From assembly GCA_944380315.1 (NCBI GenBank), contig CALWHG010000008.1, positions 1 through 64,000 on the forward strand: DNA of 64,000 bases, read 5' to 3'. Below are positions 42,847 to 53,021 of the stretch, in pieces (positions within the stretch are counted from its first letter, which is position 1; each line of letters starts with the position of its first letter). A program made the position numbers and the translations under genes. The DNA is from an uncultured Lachnospiraceae bacterium. GTDB lineage: Bacteria; Bacillota; Clostridia; Lachnospirales; Lachnospiraceae. The notes under the pieces are model-generated. The model did not search any database and had not been told where the DNA came from. It was given only the letters and a program-made list of their open reading frames with translations.

Positions 42847-44034
42847 ATGAGCTATAAAAAAAGATTTGCTGCTTTCTTTTTTGTCATGACAGTCTTTAAT
42901 CTGGCTGCCAGCTTTGCCCATCCTGTTACGCCGACCATCATACAGGACCTTGGTCTCCATGACTATATGTTCGGCCTTGCACTGGCTGCCATGATGCTGA
43001 CGAACTTCCTGGTATCTCCCTTCTGGGGCAAGATAAATACCTACATAGGCTCAAGGACCTCACTGCTCATCAGCTGCCTCGGCTACGGCATCGCTCAGCT
43101 GTGGTTCGCCTATGCGGACTCCGAGCTCATGATAGTCCTGGCGCGTATGTTTGCCGGACTCTTTACCGGAGGTGCCTTCGTAAGCTTCCTGACCTATATA
43201 GTAAACAAGGCTGATCCTGTGGATCAGGGCAGGTACCTGACCTATGCCGCTACCATAAAGAGCGTTGGCGGAGCCTTTGGATACCTTGTGGGAGGCTTCC
43301 TCGGTGAGATATCGGTAAGGCTGTCCTTCCTGGCTCAGGCAGGCCTTCTGATGGCCTCAGGAGCATTTTTCTTCTTCATATGTCTGCCTGACGGATTAGG
43401 CTCTCTCAGGGACGTATCAGGAAAGCAGCTTGCAAGGGAGGCAAACCCCTTCAAGGCATTTATAGACAGCCGGGAATTCATGACCTATGGCTTCCTGCTT
43501 CTGTTCCTTGTAAATATCTTTATCAACTTTGGAAATACGGGCTTCGATCAGGCCTTCAATTATTATCTCAAGGATGAGATGGGCCTTAGCTCATCATATA
43601 ATGGCATAGTAAAGGCCTTTGTGGGGCTTGTGTCATTTGCAGCAAACATGAGCCTCTGTATCTGGATCATAAATAAGACCAGAGTACAGTGGTCCATGGC
43701 TGCCATAGTGCTTGTATGCGTGCTCACATCCGTGGGAGTGACGGTTTCACATAACACGGTCATATTCATCATCATGAGCGTCATACTGTACGCAGGCTAT
43801 TCCGTAAGCGTACCTGTGCTTCAGAGCATGATAGCCGGTAAAGCGGATCCTAAGGAGAAAAATCTGGTCATGGGCTTTTTCAATGCCACTCAGTCTCTTG
43901 GTAGCATAGCCGGATCCCTGACTGCAGGCTTCGTATATTCCACTCATCCGAGACTTCCCTTCCTTTGCGTGCTCGTAGTATACGGACTGGGACTGGCTGC
44001 CTCCCTTATCTATGCCAGAAGGAGAGTGGACTGA
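42847..44034 (+). CDS. MFS transporter
   Basis: A 395-residue major facilitator with about 12 transmembrane helices. The start NLAASFAHPVTPTIIQDLGL and the loop FWGKINTYIGSRTSLLI (the MFS motif between helices 2 and 3) fit a multidrug-type exporter. I cannot name a substrate. AGGAG lies upstream. The HD-domain gene starts 1 base after its stop. Confidence 0.87.
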   Translation: MSYKKRFAAFFFVMTVFNLAASFAHPVTPTIIQDLGLHDYMFGLALAAMMLTNFLVSPFWGKINTYIGSRTSLLISCLGYGIAQLWFAYADSELMIVLARMFAGLFTGGAFVSFLTYIVNKADPVDQGRYLTYAATIKSVGGAFGYLVGGFLGEISVRLSFLAQAGLLMASGAFFFFICLPDGLGSLRDVSGKQLAREANPFKAFIDSREFMTYGFLLLFLVNIFINFGNTGFDQAFNYYLKDEMGLSSSYNGIVKAFVGLVSFAANMSLCIWIINKTRVQWSMAAIVLVCVLTSVGVTVSHNTVIFIIMSVILYAGYSVSVPVLQSMIAGKADPKEKNLVMGFFNATQSLGSIAGSLTAGFVYSTHPRLPFLCVLVVYGLGLAASLIYARRRVD

Positions 44035-44035
44035 T

Positions 44036-44584
44036 ATGGGAAGGATGAACACCTATGCCGGTCACAGATTCGACCCCATGTATATGACGCCTGAGGATGT
44101 GGACATCAGAGATATAGCACATGCTCTCAGCCTCATGTGTCGTGGAGGAGGACATCTCAGGTACTTTTATTCCGTGGCTCAGCACTGCATAAACTGTGCT
44201 GATGAGGCCAGGGCCAGGGGATGGTCCCGACGCCTTCAGCTGGCCTGTCTCCTGCATGATGCAAGCGAGGCATATATCTCGGACATAATAAGGCCCGTAA
44301 AGGTATACCTTGATAATTATCTGGAGATAGAGGCCTCCATCATGGACAGGATCTGGAGGCATTTTGGACTGTCAGATCTGTCTGAATCAGAGCATGCAGC
44401 CTGGAAACAGATAGACGACGAGATGCTGCTTTATGAACAGCATTTTCTGATGGTAGGCAAGGAGGATGTGAAGCTTCCGGCCATGAGCTCAGAGCCTGAT
44501 GTGGTCGAGCATGGATGGAGAGAAAAGGCCGAAGAGTTTCTAAGGCTTTATGAGGAGATATATGTATCGATTGAAGAAGGCTGA
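44036..44584 (+). CDS. HD-domain phosphohydrolase (YfbR-like)
   Basis: A 182-residue HD-superfamily protein. The metal-binding His/Asp pattern is AQHCINC, LLHDASEAYISDI and a later Asp in QIDDEML. Related proteins include 5'-deoxynucleotidases and phage-associated phosphohydrolases; substrate here is unknown. It overlaps the following GNAT gene by 23 bases. Confidence 0.8.
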   Translation: MGRMNTYAGHRFDPMYMTPEDVDIRDIAHALSLMCRGGGHLRYFYSVAQHCINCADEARARGWSRRLQLACLLHDASEAYISDIIRPVKVYLDNYLEIEASIMDRIWRHFGLSDLSESEHAAWKQIDDEMLLYEQHFLMVGKEDVKLPAMSSEPDVVEHGWREKAEEFLRLYEEIYVSIEEG

Positions 44585-45062
44585 GCTGTCAGAGCTTGAG
44601 CTCTGCTACGGATTCATAGAGGATGGGAAAATGTATCAGCGGGAGCAGGGCTTTACCCAGTGGACTGACACCTATCCCAATATGGATACTGCCAAAGGTG
44701 ATATAGAAAAGGGAGAGGGGTACATTTTCCTGGATGGAGATGAGCCCTTTGGTTATATATGCATAAGTCTCAAAAAAGAGCCGGCCTATGATAAGCTTAA
44801 GGGAAGCTGGCATGCAGATGAGCCCTATGCAGTGCTCAACCGCCTGGCACTTTCCTCAAAGAGCAGAGGCAGGGGACTTTCACAGGAGGTCTTCCGGCTC
44901 GTAAAGGATCACTGCAGAAAACAGGGGATAAGCTATATAAGGACAAATACTGCTCCGGAAAACAAGCTCATGCAGCACCTGTTTGAAAAGGCCGGCATGA
45001 GCTTCTGCGGTACGGTGGATTTCAGAGGCGGAGAGAAGCTGTGTTATGATCTGCAGCTGTGA
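44562..45062 (+). CDS. GNAT-family N-acetyltransferase 1
   Basis: A 166-residue acetyltransferase fold. The acetyl-CoA loop reads SSKSRGRGLSQEVF, where SRGRGL replaces the usual RGxGxG/A, and NTAPENKLMQHLFEKAGM is the typical C-terminal motif. The substrate is not predictable. ATG 44562 is preceded by GAGGAGA inside the HD gene. It converges with the small secreted protein gene, overlapping it by 19 bases. Confidence 0.8.
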   Translation: MYRLKKAELSELELCYGFIEDGKMYQREQGFTQWTDTYPNMDTAKGDIEKGEGYIFLDGDEPFGYICISLKKEPAYDKLKGSWHADEPYAVLNRLALSSKSRGRGLSQEVFRLVKDHCRKQGISYIRTNTAPENKLMQHLFEKAGMSFCGTVDFRGGEKLCYDLQL

Positions 45063-45349
45063 TGATCATGGCTGTATTGATGACATATGGGCTCCCTGCC
45101 GCAGTCTGACAGCTGGCGCTCGCAGCCATCACATACATAATCACCATCGTCATCATAGCAGAGACACTGACAGTCATCAAAGTAGCAGGCATGGCCATCG
45201 TGATAGCTATAGCAGCTTATGACCTGTTGCTCCGCAGTACGGCGATAGCCGCAGCCATGGCCGCCATGTCCATGATGAGCGGAGGCTGTGATGCAGCCAA
45301 ATGAAAGCACGCATATAAGGCTCAATATGATAAAAGCAGTCTTTTTCAT
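45044..45349 (-). CDS. Small secreted His/Cys-rich protein
   Basis: A 101-residue protein I do not recognise as a named family. A clean signal peptide (KKTAFIILSLICVLSFGCITASA) is followed by HHGHGGHG, then a Cys-rich part with CYFDDCQCLCYDDDGDYVCDGC and an acidic/His tail HQYSHDHH. The D-x-D-G-D-x-x-C pattern resembles thrombospondin type 3 calcium loops seen in clostridial secreted proteins, and the His cluster suggests metal (Zn, Cu or Ni) binding. GAAAGGAAT serves as ribosome binding site. Single gene, opposite to its neighbours. Confidence 0.6.
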   Translation of the reverse strand: MKKTAFIILSLICVLSFGCITASAHHGHGGHGCGYRRTAEQQVISCYSYHDGHACYFDDCQCLCYDDDGDYVCDGCERQLSDCGREPICHQYSHDHHSCRS

Positions 45350-45531
45350 GATATTCCTTTCGATATAACTGGTACATACAGACATTTTCTTTTTTATCTA
45401 TTATAGCACATCATTAAAGTTCCCGCTTATTATTTCATTTGTATGATTTATATGATAACATGTCCTAAGAGACATGCAGCTTTGCTGCATCCATAAAAGT
45501 GACTGACCGTAAGGTTTAAAGGAGGGGACAT

Positions 45532-46038
45532 ATGAATACGCTCGATGCCATAAGGAACAGAAGGAGCATACGCAAATACAGGAAGGGCATAGATATTCCC
45601 ATGGAGGATATCAGGACCATGCTTGAGGCTGCCATGCTGGCACCGAGTGCCAGGAACTGCAGGCCCTGGGAGTTTACGGTCATAAGAGACCGGGAGAAGC
45701 TGAACAGGATCATGGACATAAGCCCCTATACGAAGATGATGGAGACAGCATCACTTGCCATAGTGGTCTGCGGAAGGCCTGTGAGTAAAGAGGGCCAGAG
45801 TCAGGACTTCTGGCAGCAGGACTGCGGTGCAGCCATAGAAAATCTGCTGCTGGCTGCTCTTGAGCTTGGTTATGGTACCTGCTGGTGCGGGCTTTATCCC
45901 TCAGAGGACAGGTATAAGCTCATGCAGGAGCTCATAGACACTGATGCGATCCCCATGGCTGTCATAGCAGTGGGAGAGGCCGATGAGGAGCCTGCAAGAA
46001 GAGGCTTTTATGATGAGGCCAAGGTGAGATTTATATGA
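45532..46038 (+). CDS. Nitroreductase-family FMN protein
   Basis: A 168-residue FMN-dependent reductase. RNRRSIRKYRKGIDIP and MLAPSARNCRPWEF are the FMN-binding start of the family, and ELGYGTCWCGLYP is the conserved middle segment with an unusual Cys pair. It probably reduces quinone-, nitro- or flavin-type substrates with NAD(P)H. AAGGAGGGG precedes the start. The GNAT gene follows after 7 bases. Confidence 0.88.
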   Translation: MNTLDAIRNRRSIRKYRKGIDIPMEDIRTMLEAAMLAPSARNCRPWEFTVIRDREKLNRIMDISPYTKMMETASLAIVVCGRPVSKEGQSQDFWQQDCGAAIENLLLAALELGYGTCWCGLYPSEDRYKLMQELIDTDAIPMAVIAVGEADEEPARRGFYDEAKVRFI

Positions 46039-46045
46039 GGTGGTC

Positions 46046-46555
46046 ATGACTGATATAATACTTGAAAAATGGAGCCTGGAGGACAAGTTCAGGCTCAATG
46101 CACTGTGCAACTCCATAGATCGGAGCTTCCTTTCTGACAGGATACCCTATCCTTATACTGACAGGGATGCAGAGGCCTGGCTCTCAATGGTCTCCAGGCT
46201 TGATGGAAGTGAAGGGATCTTTCGTGCCATAAAGAAGGACGGGTTGCTCATAGGCAATATCTCCGTGGAGAAAAAAGCAGATATATACAGACTTGACGGG
46301 GAGATCGGATATTTTCTCCTTGATGAATATAAAGGACAGGGCATCATGACAGAGGCTGTCTCTCAGATCTGTGAGCTTGCATTTTCCGATCTTGATATAT
46401 GCAGGATCACAGGCCTCGTATTTGCGGAAAACACTGCTTCCGCCAGGGTGCTTGAAAAGAACGGCTTTAAGTCTGAGGGATGTATGAAGCAGGCTGTCAT
46501 AAAAAACGGTATGCTTCATGACCTGCTTGTGTATGGTAAGCTGAAAACCATATAA
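46046..46555 (+). CDS. GNAT-family N-acetyltransferase 2 (RimJ/RimL-like)
   Basis: A 169-residue acetyltransferase of the RimL-like subgroup: IGYFLLDEYKGQGIMTEAV is the acetyl-CoA loop and FAENTASARVLEKNGFKSEG the typical end. Members modify N-terminal amines of ribosomal proteins or small molecules. ATG 46046 follows GAGGTGG; GTG 46040 is an alternative. Confidence 0.85.
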   Translation: MTDIILEKWSLEDKFRLNALCNSIDRSFLSDRIPYPYTDRDAEAWLSMVSRLDGSEGIFRAIKKDGLLIGNISVEKKADIYRLDGEIGYFLLDEYKGQGIMTEAVSQICELAFSDLDICRITGLVFAENTASARVLEKNGFKSEGCMKQAVIKNGMLHDLLVYGKLKTI

Positions 46556-46584
46556 ATCTTTTTTGCATTTTCACAGAGATACAG

Positions 46585-46632
46585 ATGCAATATTTGCATG
46601 TTTTTGTTGACAACAATATGCAAATATTGCAT
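46585..46632. promoter_or_regulatory. Paired operator upstream of the MNT/HEPN operon
   Basis: ATGCAATATTTGCAT (46585-46599) and its exact reverse complement ATGCAAATATTGCAT (46618-46632) are centred 33 bases apart, about three helix turns. They flank the -35 box and reach the -10 region, an ideal place for repression by the XRE domain of the next gene product. Confidence 0.7.
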
Positions 46633-46635
46633 TAT
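46607..46635 (+). promoter_or_regulatory. Promoter of the MNT/HEPN operon
   Basis: Perfect TTGACA (46607-46612), 17-base spacer, CATTAT (46630-46635, 4 of 6). It is embedded in the paired operator. Confidence 0.55.
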
Positions 46636-46656
46636 ATAGTTAATTGGAGGTGCAAT

Positions 46657-47130
46657 ATGTCAGATCTTAAAAGCACTCGTGTCTCAAAGCAATTAACTCA
46701 AAGAGAAGCTGCAAAGGAGCTTGGTGTTTCGCTGAGGTCATATATTTCTTATGAAAATGACCCTGATAAGCAAAATACCATAAAATACAATTATCTTTTA
46801 AACGAACTCGAGCAAAGATTTAGAATTGACGAAGAACATGGAGTACTATCCATTGATAATATCATTGATGTCTGTTTTCCTATCCTTGAAAGATACAATA
46901 CGAATTATTGTTATTTATTTGGTTCTTATGCAAAAGGAACAGCAACGGAAAAAAGCGATGTTGACTTACTTATCTCAACTGAAATAAGCGGTTTAAAATT
47001 TTATTCTCTTGCCGAAGAACTTAGAGAAAAATTAAAGAAAAATATTGATATTTTAGACATTAAACAGTTGAACAACAATGAAGCATTATTGGATGAAATC
47101 CTGAAATATGGGATAAAGATATATGGATAA
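46657..47130 (+). CDS. MntA-type nucleotidyltransferase antitoxin fused to an XRE DNA-binding domain
   Basis: A 157-residue two-domain protein. Residues 1-58 form a helix-turn-helix (KQLTQREAAKELGVSLRSYI); residues 65-157 form a minimal nucleotidyltransferase with GS-x10-DxD (GSYAKG 89-94, SDVDL 100-104) and a third Asp in NIDILDI. In the studied MntA/HepT pairs the MNT protein neutralises its HEPN toxin by AMPylating a Tyr of the toxin. ATG 46657 has GGAGG six bases upstream. The gene is AT-rich compared with its neighbours and overlaps the toxin gene by 8 bases. The fused HTH would give operon autoregulation. Confidence 0.85.
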   Translation: MSDLKSTRVSKQLTQREAAKELGVSLRSYISYENDPDKQNTIKYNYLLNELEQRFRIDEEHGVLSIDNIIDVCFPILERYNTNYCYLFGSYAKGTATEKSDVDLLISTEISGLKFYSLAEELREKLKKNIDILDIKQLNNNEALLDEILKYGIKIYG

Positions 47131-47452
47131 TATTAAGAATGATCAGTATTATATAAATAAAATCAGGAAGGACCTGAAGTTTATTATAGATAACACCTTA
47201 GATGTTGATTCAGAAGAATTGGGTAAAAATGAGATCTTACTTGATTCCATGCTGTTTAGATTGATTCAAATATCCGAGAATTCAAAACGATTATCAGAAC
47301 GATTTAAAAAAGAATATTCGGAAATACCATGGATGGCAGTGTATGGTTTAAGAAATAGGATAGTTCATGATTATGGCAATGTAGATCTGAGCATAATTTA
47401 TTCTACACTGAAAAATGATATTCCAGAATTATATATACTACTTAATAAATGA
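47123..47452 (+). CDS. hepT: HepT-like HEPN-domain toxin
   Basis: A 109-residue helical protein of the HEPN/DUF86 family. RNRIVHDY (residues 77-84) is the R-x4-H-x-Y motif: Arg and His form the RNase site, and the Tyr is the residue AMPylated by MntA in the characterised system. It is encoded after and overlaps the MNT gene, the normal antitoxin-toxin layout. Low GC content suggests acquisition by transfer. All key residues are intact. Confidence 0.85.
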   Translation: MDNIKNDQYYINKIRKDLKFIIDNTLDVDSEELGKNEILLDSMLFRLIQISENSKRLSERFKKEYSEIPWMAVYGLRNRIVHDYGNVDLSIIYSTLKNDIPELYILLNK

Positions 47453-47461
47453 TAAAATATT

Positions 47462-48118
47462 ATGAAACTTATACTTCTTCACGGCTCAGGACAGAAGGCC
47501 TCAAGCTGGAATAAAACCATATCATATATGAAAGACAGCAGTGGCAGGGAGATACTATGCCCAGAGCTCTCTGAACTGCTCAATGGTAAGCCGGTTGGGT
47601 ACGCCGAGCTTTGTGCTTCATTTGCAGAATACTGCAGCCATATTGAAGGCAAAGTGGATATCTGCGGCCTGTCTCTAGGAGGAATAATCGGGCTTGAATA
47701 TGCCCTTCATTATCCTGAAAAGGTAAGGTCACTGGTACTTATCGGTACTCCTCACACGGTTCCAAAGGCGGCATTTGCATTTCAAAATCTTATATTTCGC
47801 TTTCTTCCGGATTCGGCTTTTAAAGATATGGCCTTTGATAAAAGAGATACCTTTATGCTTGGAAAATCCATGAGTTCCCTTGATTTTAGTGGAAGAGTTA
47901 ATAACATCAGTTGCCCGGTGCTTATCATTTGCGGTGGAAAGGATAAGGCCAATATAAATTCAGCCCGATACTTTTCCGAGCGTATGTCTTCTTCAAAGAT
48001 CAAAATATTAGATAACGTAGGCCATATAGTAAATGAAGAGGCTCCTGAGAAGCTGGCATTTGAGCTTGAACAGTTTTATGATAGTATTTCAGAAGATATG
48101 GAGACCAAAACACGATGA
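47462..48118 (+). CDS. Alpha/beta hydrolase
   Basis: A 218-residue alpha/beta-hydrolase. LLHGSG is the oxyanion region, the nucleophile elbow is CGLSLGG (Ser about 71), the acid is likely in ICGGKDKANIN and the catalytic His in NVGHIVNEEAPE. The substrate is unknown. Its stop overlaps the start of the VOC remnant (ATGA), so it is the first gene of a tightly packed operon of small enzymes. Confidence 0.85.
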   Translation: MKLILLHGSGQKASSWNKTISYMKDSSGREILCPELSELLNGKPVGYAELCASFAEYCSHIEGKVDICGLSLGGIIGLEYALHYPEKVRSLVLIGTPHTVPKAAFAFQNLIFRFLPDSAFKDMAFDKRDTFMLGKSMSSLDFSGRVNNISCPVLIICGGKDKANINSARYFSERMSSSKIKILDNVGHIVNEEAPEKLAFELEQFYDSISEDMETKTR

Positions 48119-48258
48119 AGATAGAACATGTAGCCATGTATGTAAATGATCTCGAAGCCATGAGAGACTTCTTTGTAAGATACTTTGCCACGGGAGACGG
48201 ATATTATGAAAGCTGTGTCCTCGGGCCTGAAGGGAATCAGATAGAGATAACCGTATGA
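48115..48258 (+). pseudogene. VOC/glyoxalase-family gene with an internal in-frame deletion
   Basis: A 47-codon frame that begins like VOC family proteins (MKIEHVAMYVNDLEAMRDFF) and ends like them (GDGYYESCVLGPEGNQIEIT). The middle of about 75-80 residues, which holds most of the metal and substrate site, is missing; the join is after RYFAT. Because the deletion is in frame the reading frame stays open, and it still overlaps both neighbours (ATGA at each end). The product cannot form a VOC fold. Confidence 0.75.
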
Positions 48259-48758
48259 AAACTGCTAAGACTATATATCTCATAGGAGGTCCCATGGGAG
48301 TTGGAAAGACTACCGTATGTCAGCTATTGAAGAGACGGCTTGACCATGCGGTATTTCTTGATGGGGACTGGTGCTGGGACAGTGATCCCTTTGTGGTAAA
48401 TGATGAGACTAAGGCCATGGTGCTTGACAACATATCCCATGTGCTTAATAATTTCATCGCCTGCTCTGCATATGAAAATGTCATATTATGCTGGGTCATG
48501 CATGAGCAGAGTATCATCGATCATATCCTTTCCCATGTTGATATGGGGGAATGTGAGATCAGGCTTATATCTTTGACAGCCGACGAGGATACCCTCATAG
48601 ACAGGCTGAATAAGGATATAGAGCAGGGGATCAGGACTCCGGAGGTGATAGGAAGGAGTCTTGCCAGACTGCCATTATATGATAAGCTTGATACCATAAA
48701 GATAGATACTACTGGCAAAACACCTGAGCAGATCGTCAATGAGATCTGCGATCTTTGA
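48255..48758 (+). CDS. P-loop kinase-like protein (AAA_33 type)
   Basis: A 167-residue P-loop protein with Walker A GGPMGVGKTTVCQ (about residues 11-23) and a DGDWCW segment typical of small nucleotide or nucleoside kinases, followed by SLTADEDTLIDRLNKD, which resembles a lid region. The phosphate acceptor is unknown. It begins inside the VOC remnant stop codon. A cytidine deaminase-like gene follows, which may hint at nucleoside-like substrates. Confidence 0.75.
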   Translation: MKTAKTIYLIGGPMGVGKTTVCQLLKRRLDHAVFLDGDWCWDSDPFVVNDETKAMVLDNISHVLNNFIACSAYENVILCWVMHEQSIIDHILSHVDMGECEIRLISLTADEDTLIDRLNKDIEQGIRTPEVIGRSLARLPLYDKLDTIKIDTTGKTPEQIVNEICDL

Positions 48759-48788
48759 CCTCATGACATTTTAAAGGAGATGAACAGG

Positions 48789-49193
48789 ATGAATCTTGAA
48801 CCTATAACCGATACAGATAAAGAGCTTATAGTGATGGCCAGGCAGGCTATCATTCCTAATTATGACGGCGTAAGCTACAATCATACGGTTGGAGCTGCCG
48901 TAAGGTGTAAAAACGGCAGGATATATACAGGAGTGAATGTATATTCCATACATGGAGCCTGCGCAGAGCAGGTAGCCATAGGAGCTGCCATAACTGCGGG
49001 CGAGCGGGAGTTTGAGGCCATAGTGGCAGTGGAAGGAGAGAAGGGCGAGCGTATACTTCCTCCCTGCGGAAATTGTCGCCAGATGCTAAGTGACTATATG
49101 CCTGACTGTATGGTCCTGATCCCCACTGAGGGTGAAATAAAAAAGGTGGCTGCAAAGGAGCTGCTTCCTTTTGCATATGTGGTGCAGCCATGA
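48789..49193 (+). CDS. Cytidine deaminase-family protein
   Basis: A 134-residue zinc deaminase fold: the first zinc motif is GACAEQVA (Cys instead of the usual His, as in cytidine deaminases and blasticidin-S deaminases) and the second is PPCGNCRQ. The substrate could be cytidine or a nucleoside antibiotic such as blasticidin S. ATG 48789 is preferred over 48780 because AAAGGAG lies at the right distance. It overlaps the next gene by 4 bases. Confidence 0.85.
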   Translation: MNLEPITDTDKELIVMARQAIIPNYDGVSYNHTVGAAVRCKNGRIYTGVNVYSIHGACAEQVAIGAAITAGEREFEAIVAVEGEKGERILPPCGNCRQMLSDYMPDCMVLIPTEGEIKKVAAKELLPFAYVVQP

Positions 49194-49696
49194 AAAAAGT
49201 ACTTGTCATAGGCTGTCCGGGTGCAGGAAAAAGCACCTTTGCAAGGAAGCTTCGGGATCTGACCGGGCTTCCTCTATATTATCTGGACATGATCTGGCAT
49301 AAGCCTGATGGTACAAATGTTTCAAGGGAATACTTTGATAATAAATTAACAGATATATTGAAAAAAGATCTGTGGATCATAGACGGAAATTATCTGAGGA
49401 CCCTTGAGATCCGCCTTAAGGCCTGTGATACGGTTTTCTTTCTGGATTATCCCCTTGAGCTGTGTATTGAAAGCATAAAAGGCCGTATAGGCAAGCCCAG
49501 GGAAGATTTACCCTGGGTAGAGACAGGCTATGACGAGGAATTCAATCAGGAGGTCCTTAACTTTCCAAAGGAGCAGCTTCCGAAGATATATGATCTCTTA
49601 GGAAAATACATAGAAAACCGGGAGATAGTTATTTTCAGATCAAGAACTGAAGCCTCGGATTATTTAAGACAACATACGGAGATATGCCATGGATGA
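49190..49696 (+). CDS. P-loop AAA-family ATPase, FlaR/adenylate-kinase-like
   Basis: A 168-residue kinase-like protein with Walker A GCPGAGKSTFARKL (residues 8-21), LYYLDMIWHKPDG and WIIDGNYLRTLEIRL, the pattern of proteins annotated as DNA topology modulation protein FlaR. The true substrate of this group is not known. It starts within the stop of the deaminase gene and ends within the start of the GNAT gene. Confidence 0.8.
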   Translation: MKKVLVIGCPGAGKSTFARKLRDLTGLPLYYLDMIWHKPDGTNVSREYFDNKLTDILKKDLWIIDGNYLRTLEIRLKACDTVFFLDYPLELCIESIKGRIGKPREDLPWVETGYDEEFNQEVLNFPKEQLPKIYDLLGKYIENREIVIFRSRTEASDYLRQHTEICHG

Positions 49697-50309
49697 CACA
49701 GCATATAAGGACATTAAAATAAGACTGGCTTCTTTGGAAGATGCAGCAGAGCTGCTGTCCATATATCAATATTATGTGATCAATACAGCTATTTCCTTTG
49801 AATATGAGGTTCCGACCTTAGAGGAATTTAAAAGGCGTATCGGGCATACCCTCAAATTTTATCCTTATATAGTGGCTGAAACTGAGGGCCGCATACTTGG
49901 ATACGCCTATGCGAGTCGCCTTGGTGAGCGCAAGGCATATGACTATGCAACAGAGCTTTCGATTTACGTGGATAAGGACATGCGACACAGAGGCATAGGA
50001 AAGCTCCTGTATAAGAACATGGAGATGCTGCTTGAAAGGATGAATGTATATAATCTCTATGCATGCATAGCTTATCCCAGATCAGATGATGACAGTTATC
50101 TCACTAAAAACAGCGCACAATTCCACGAGCATGAAGGCTTCAGACTTGCCGCCAGGTTTCAGGGTTGCGGATATAAGTTCGGAAGATGGTACGACATCAT
50201 CTGGATGGAAAAGCTTTTAAAGGATAAGCCACAAAGGCCTGAGCCCATAAAAGCATTTTCCGAGATCCTGAAGGATCCAGAAGTACTATTTGATGATCCC
50301 GATATATAA
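49689..50309 (+). CDS. GNAT-family N-acetyltransferase 3 (phosphinothricin acetyltransferase-like)
   Basis: A 206-residue acetyltransferase. The sequence IYQYYVINTAISFEYEVPTLEEF resembles phosphinothricin-type acetyltransferases, with the acetyl-CoA loop DKDMRHRGIGKLLY and a clear HEHEGFRLAARFQGCGYKFGRWYD end. It adds about 35 residues at the C-terminus that I do not recognise. It is the last gene of the coupled operon starting at 47462. Confidence 0.85.
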   Translation: MDDTAYKDIKIRLASLEDAAELLSIYQYYVINTAISFEYEVPTLEEFKRRIGHTLKFYPYIVAETEGRILGYAYASRLGERKAYDYATELSIYVDKDMRHRGIGKLLYKNMEMLLERMNVYNLYACIAYPRSDDDSYLTKNSAQFHEHEGFRLAARFQGCGYKFGRWYDIIWMEKLLKDKPQRPEPIKAFSEILKDPEVLFDDPDI

Positions 50310-50339
50310 CTATGCGTTAAACAAGGGTTTCGCGAATAG

Positions 50340-50368
50340 TTGCATTTAGAGGTAAAGTATCATATAAT
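50340..50368 (+). promoter_or_regulatory. Promoter of the recombinase gene
   Basis: TTGCAT (50340-50345), 17-base spacer and a perfect TATAAT (50363-50368). The start would be near 50375, giving a leader of about 27 bases with AGGAGG. Confidence 0.55.
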
Positions 50369-50401
50369 ACCTCCAGAGACATTTTCAGGAGGTACTCTTC
50401 C

Positions 50402-52958
<2,557 letters not shown>

Positions 52959-52969
52959 AACATATACCT

Positions 52970-53015
52970 GACAAAAAGAAGGCAGGAGGCGCACTACGCT
53001 CTCCTGTCTTTGTCA
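52970..53015. terminator. Bidirectional terminator between glpK and the HlyD-like gene
   Basis: GACAAAAAGAAGGCAGGAG pairs with CTCCTGTCTTTGTC around a 10-base GC loop. A-rich on one side and T-rich on the other, it can serve both convergent transcripts. Confidence 0.8.
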
Positions 53016-53021
53016 TATGTG

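Noticed and set aside
50349..50394. Mutually exclusive hairpins GAGGTA/TACCTCC and TACCTCC/GGAGGTA that could hide the recombinase ribosome binding site
   Set aside because: A good promoter (TTGCAT-N17-TATAAT, 50340-50368) would start transcription near 50375, after the first two elements, so the RNA switch could not form.
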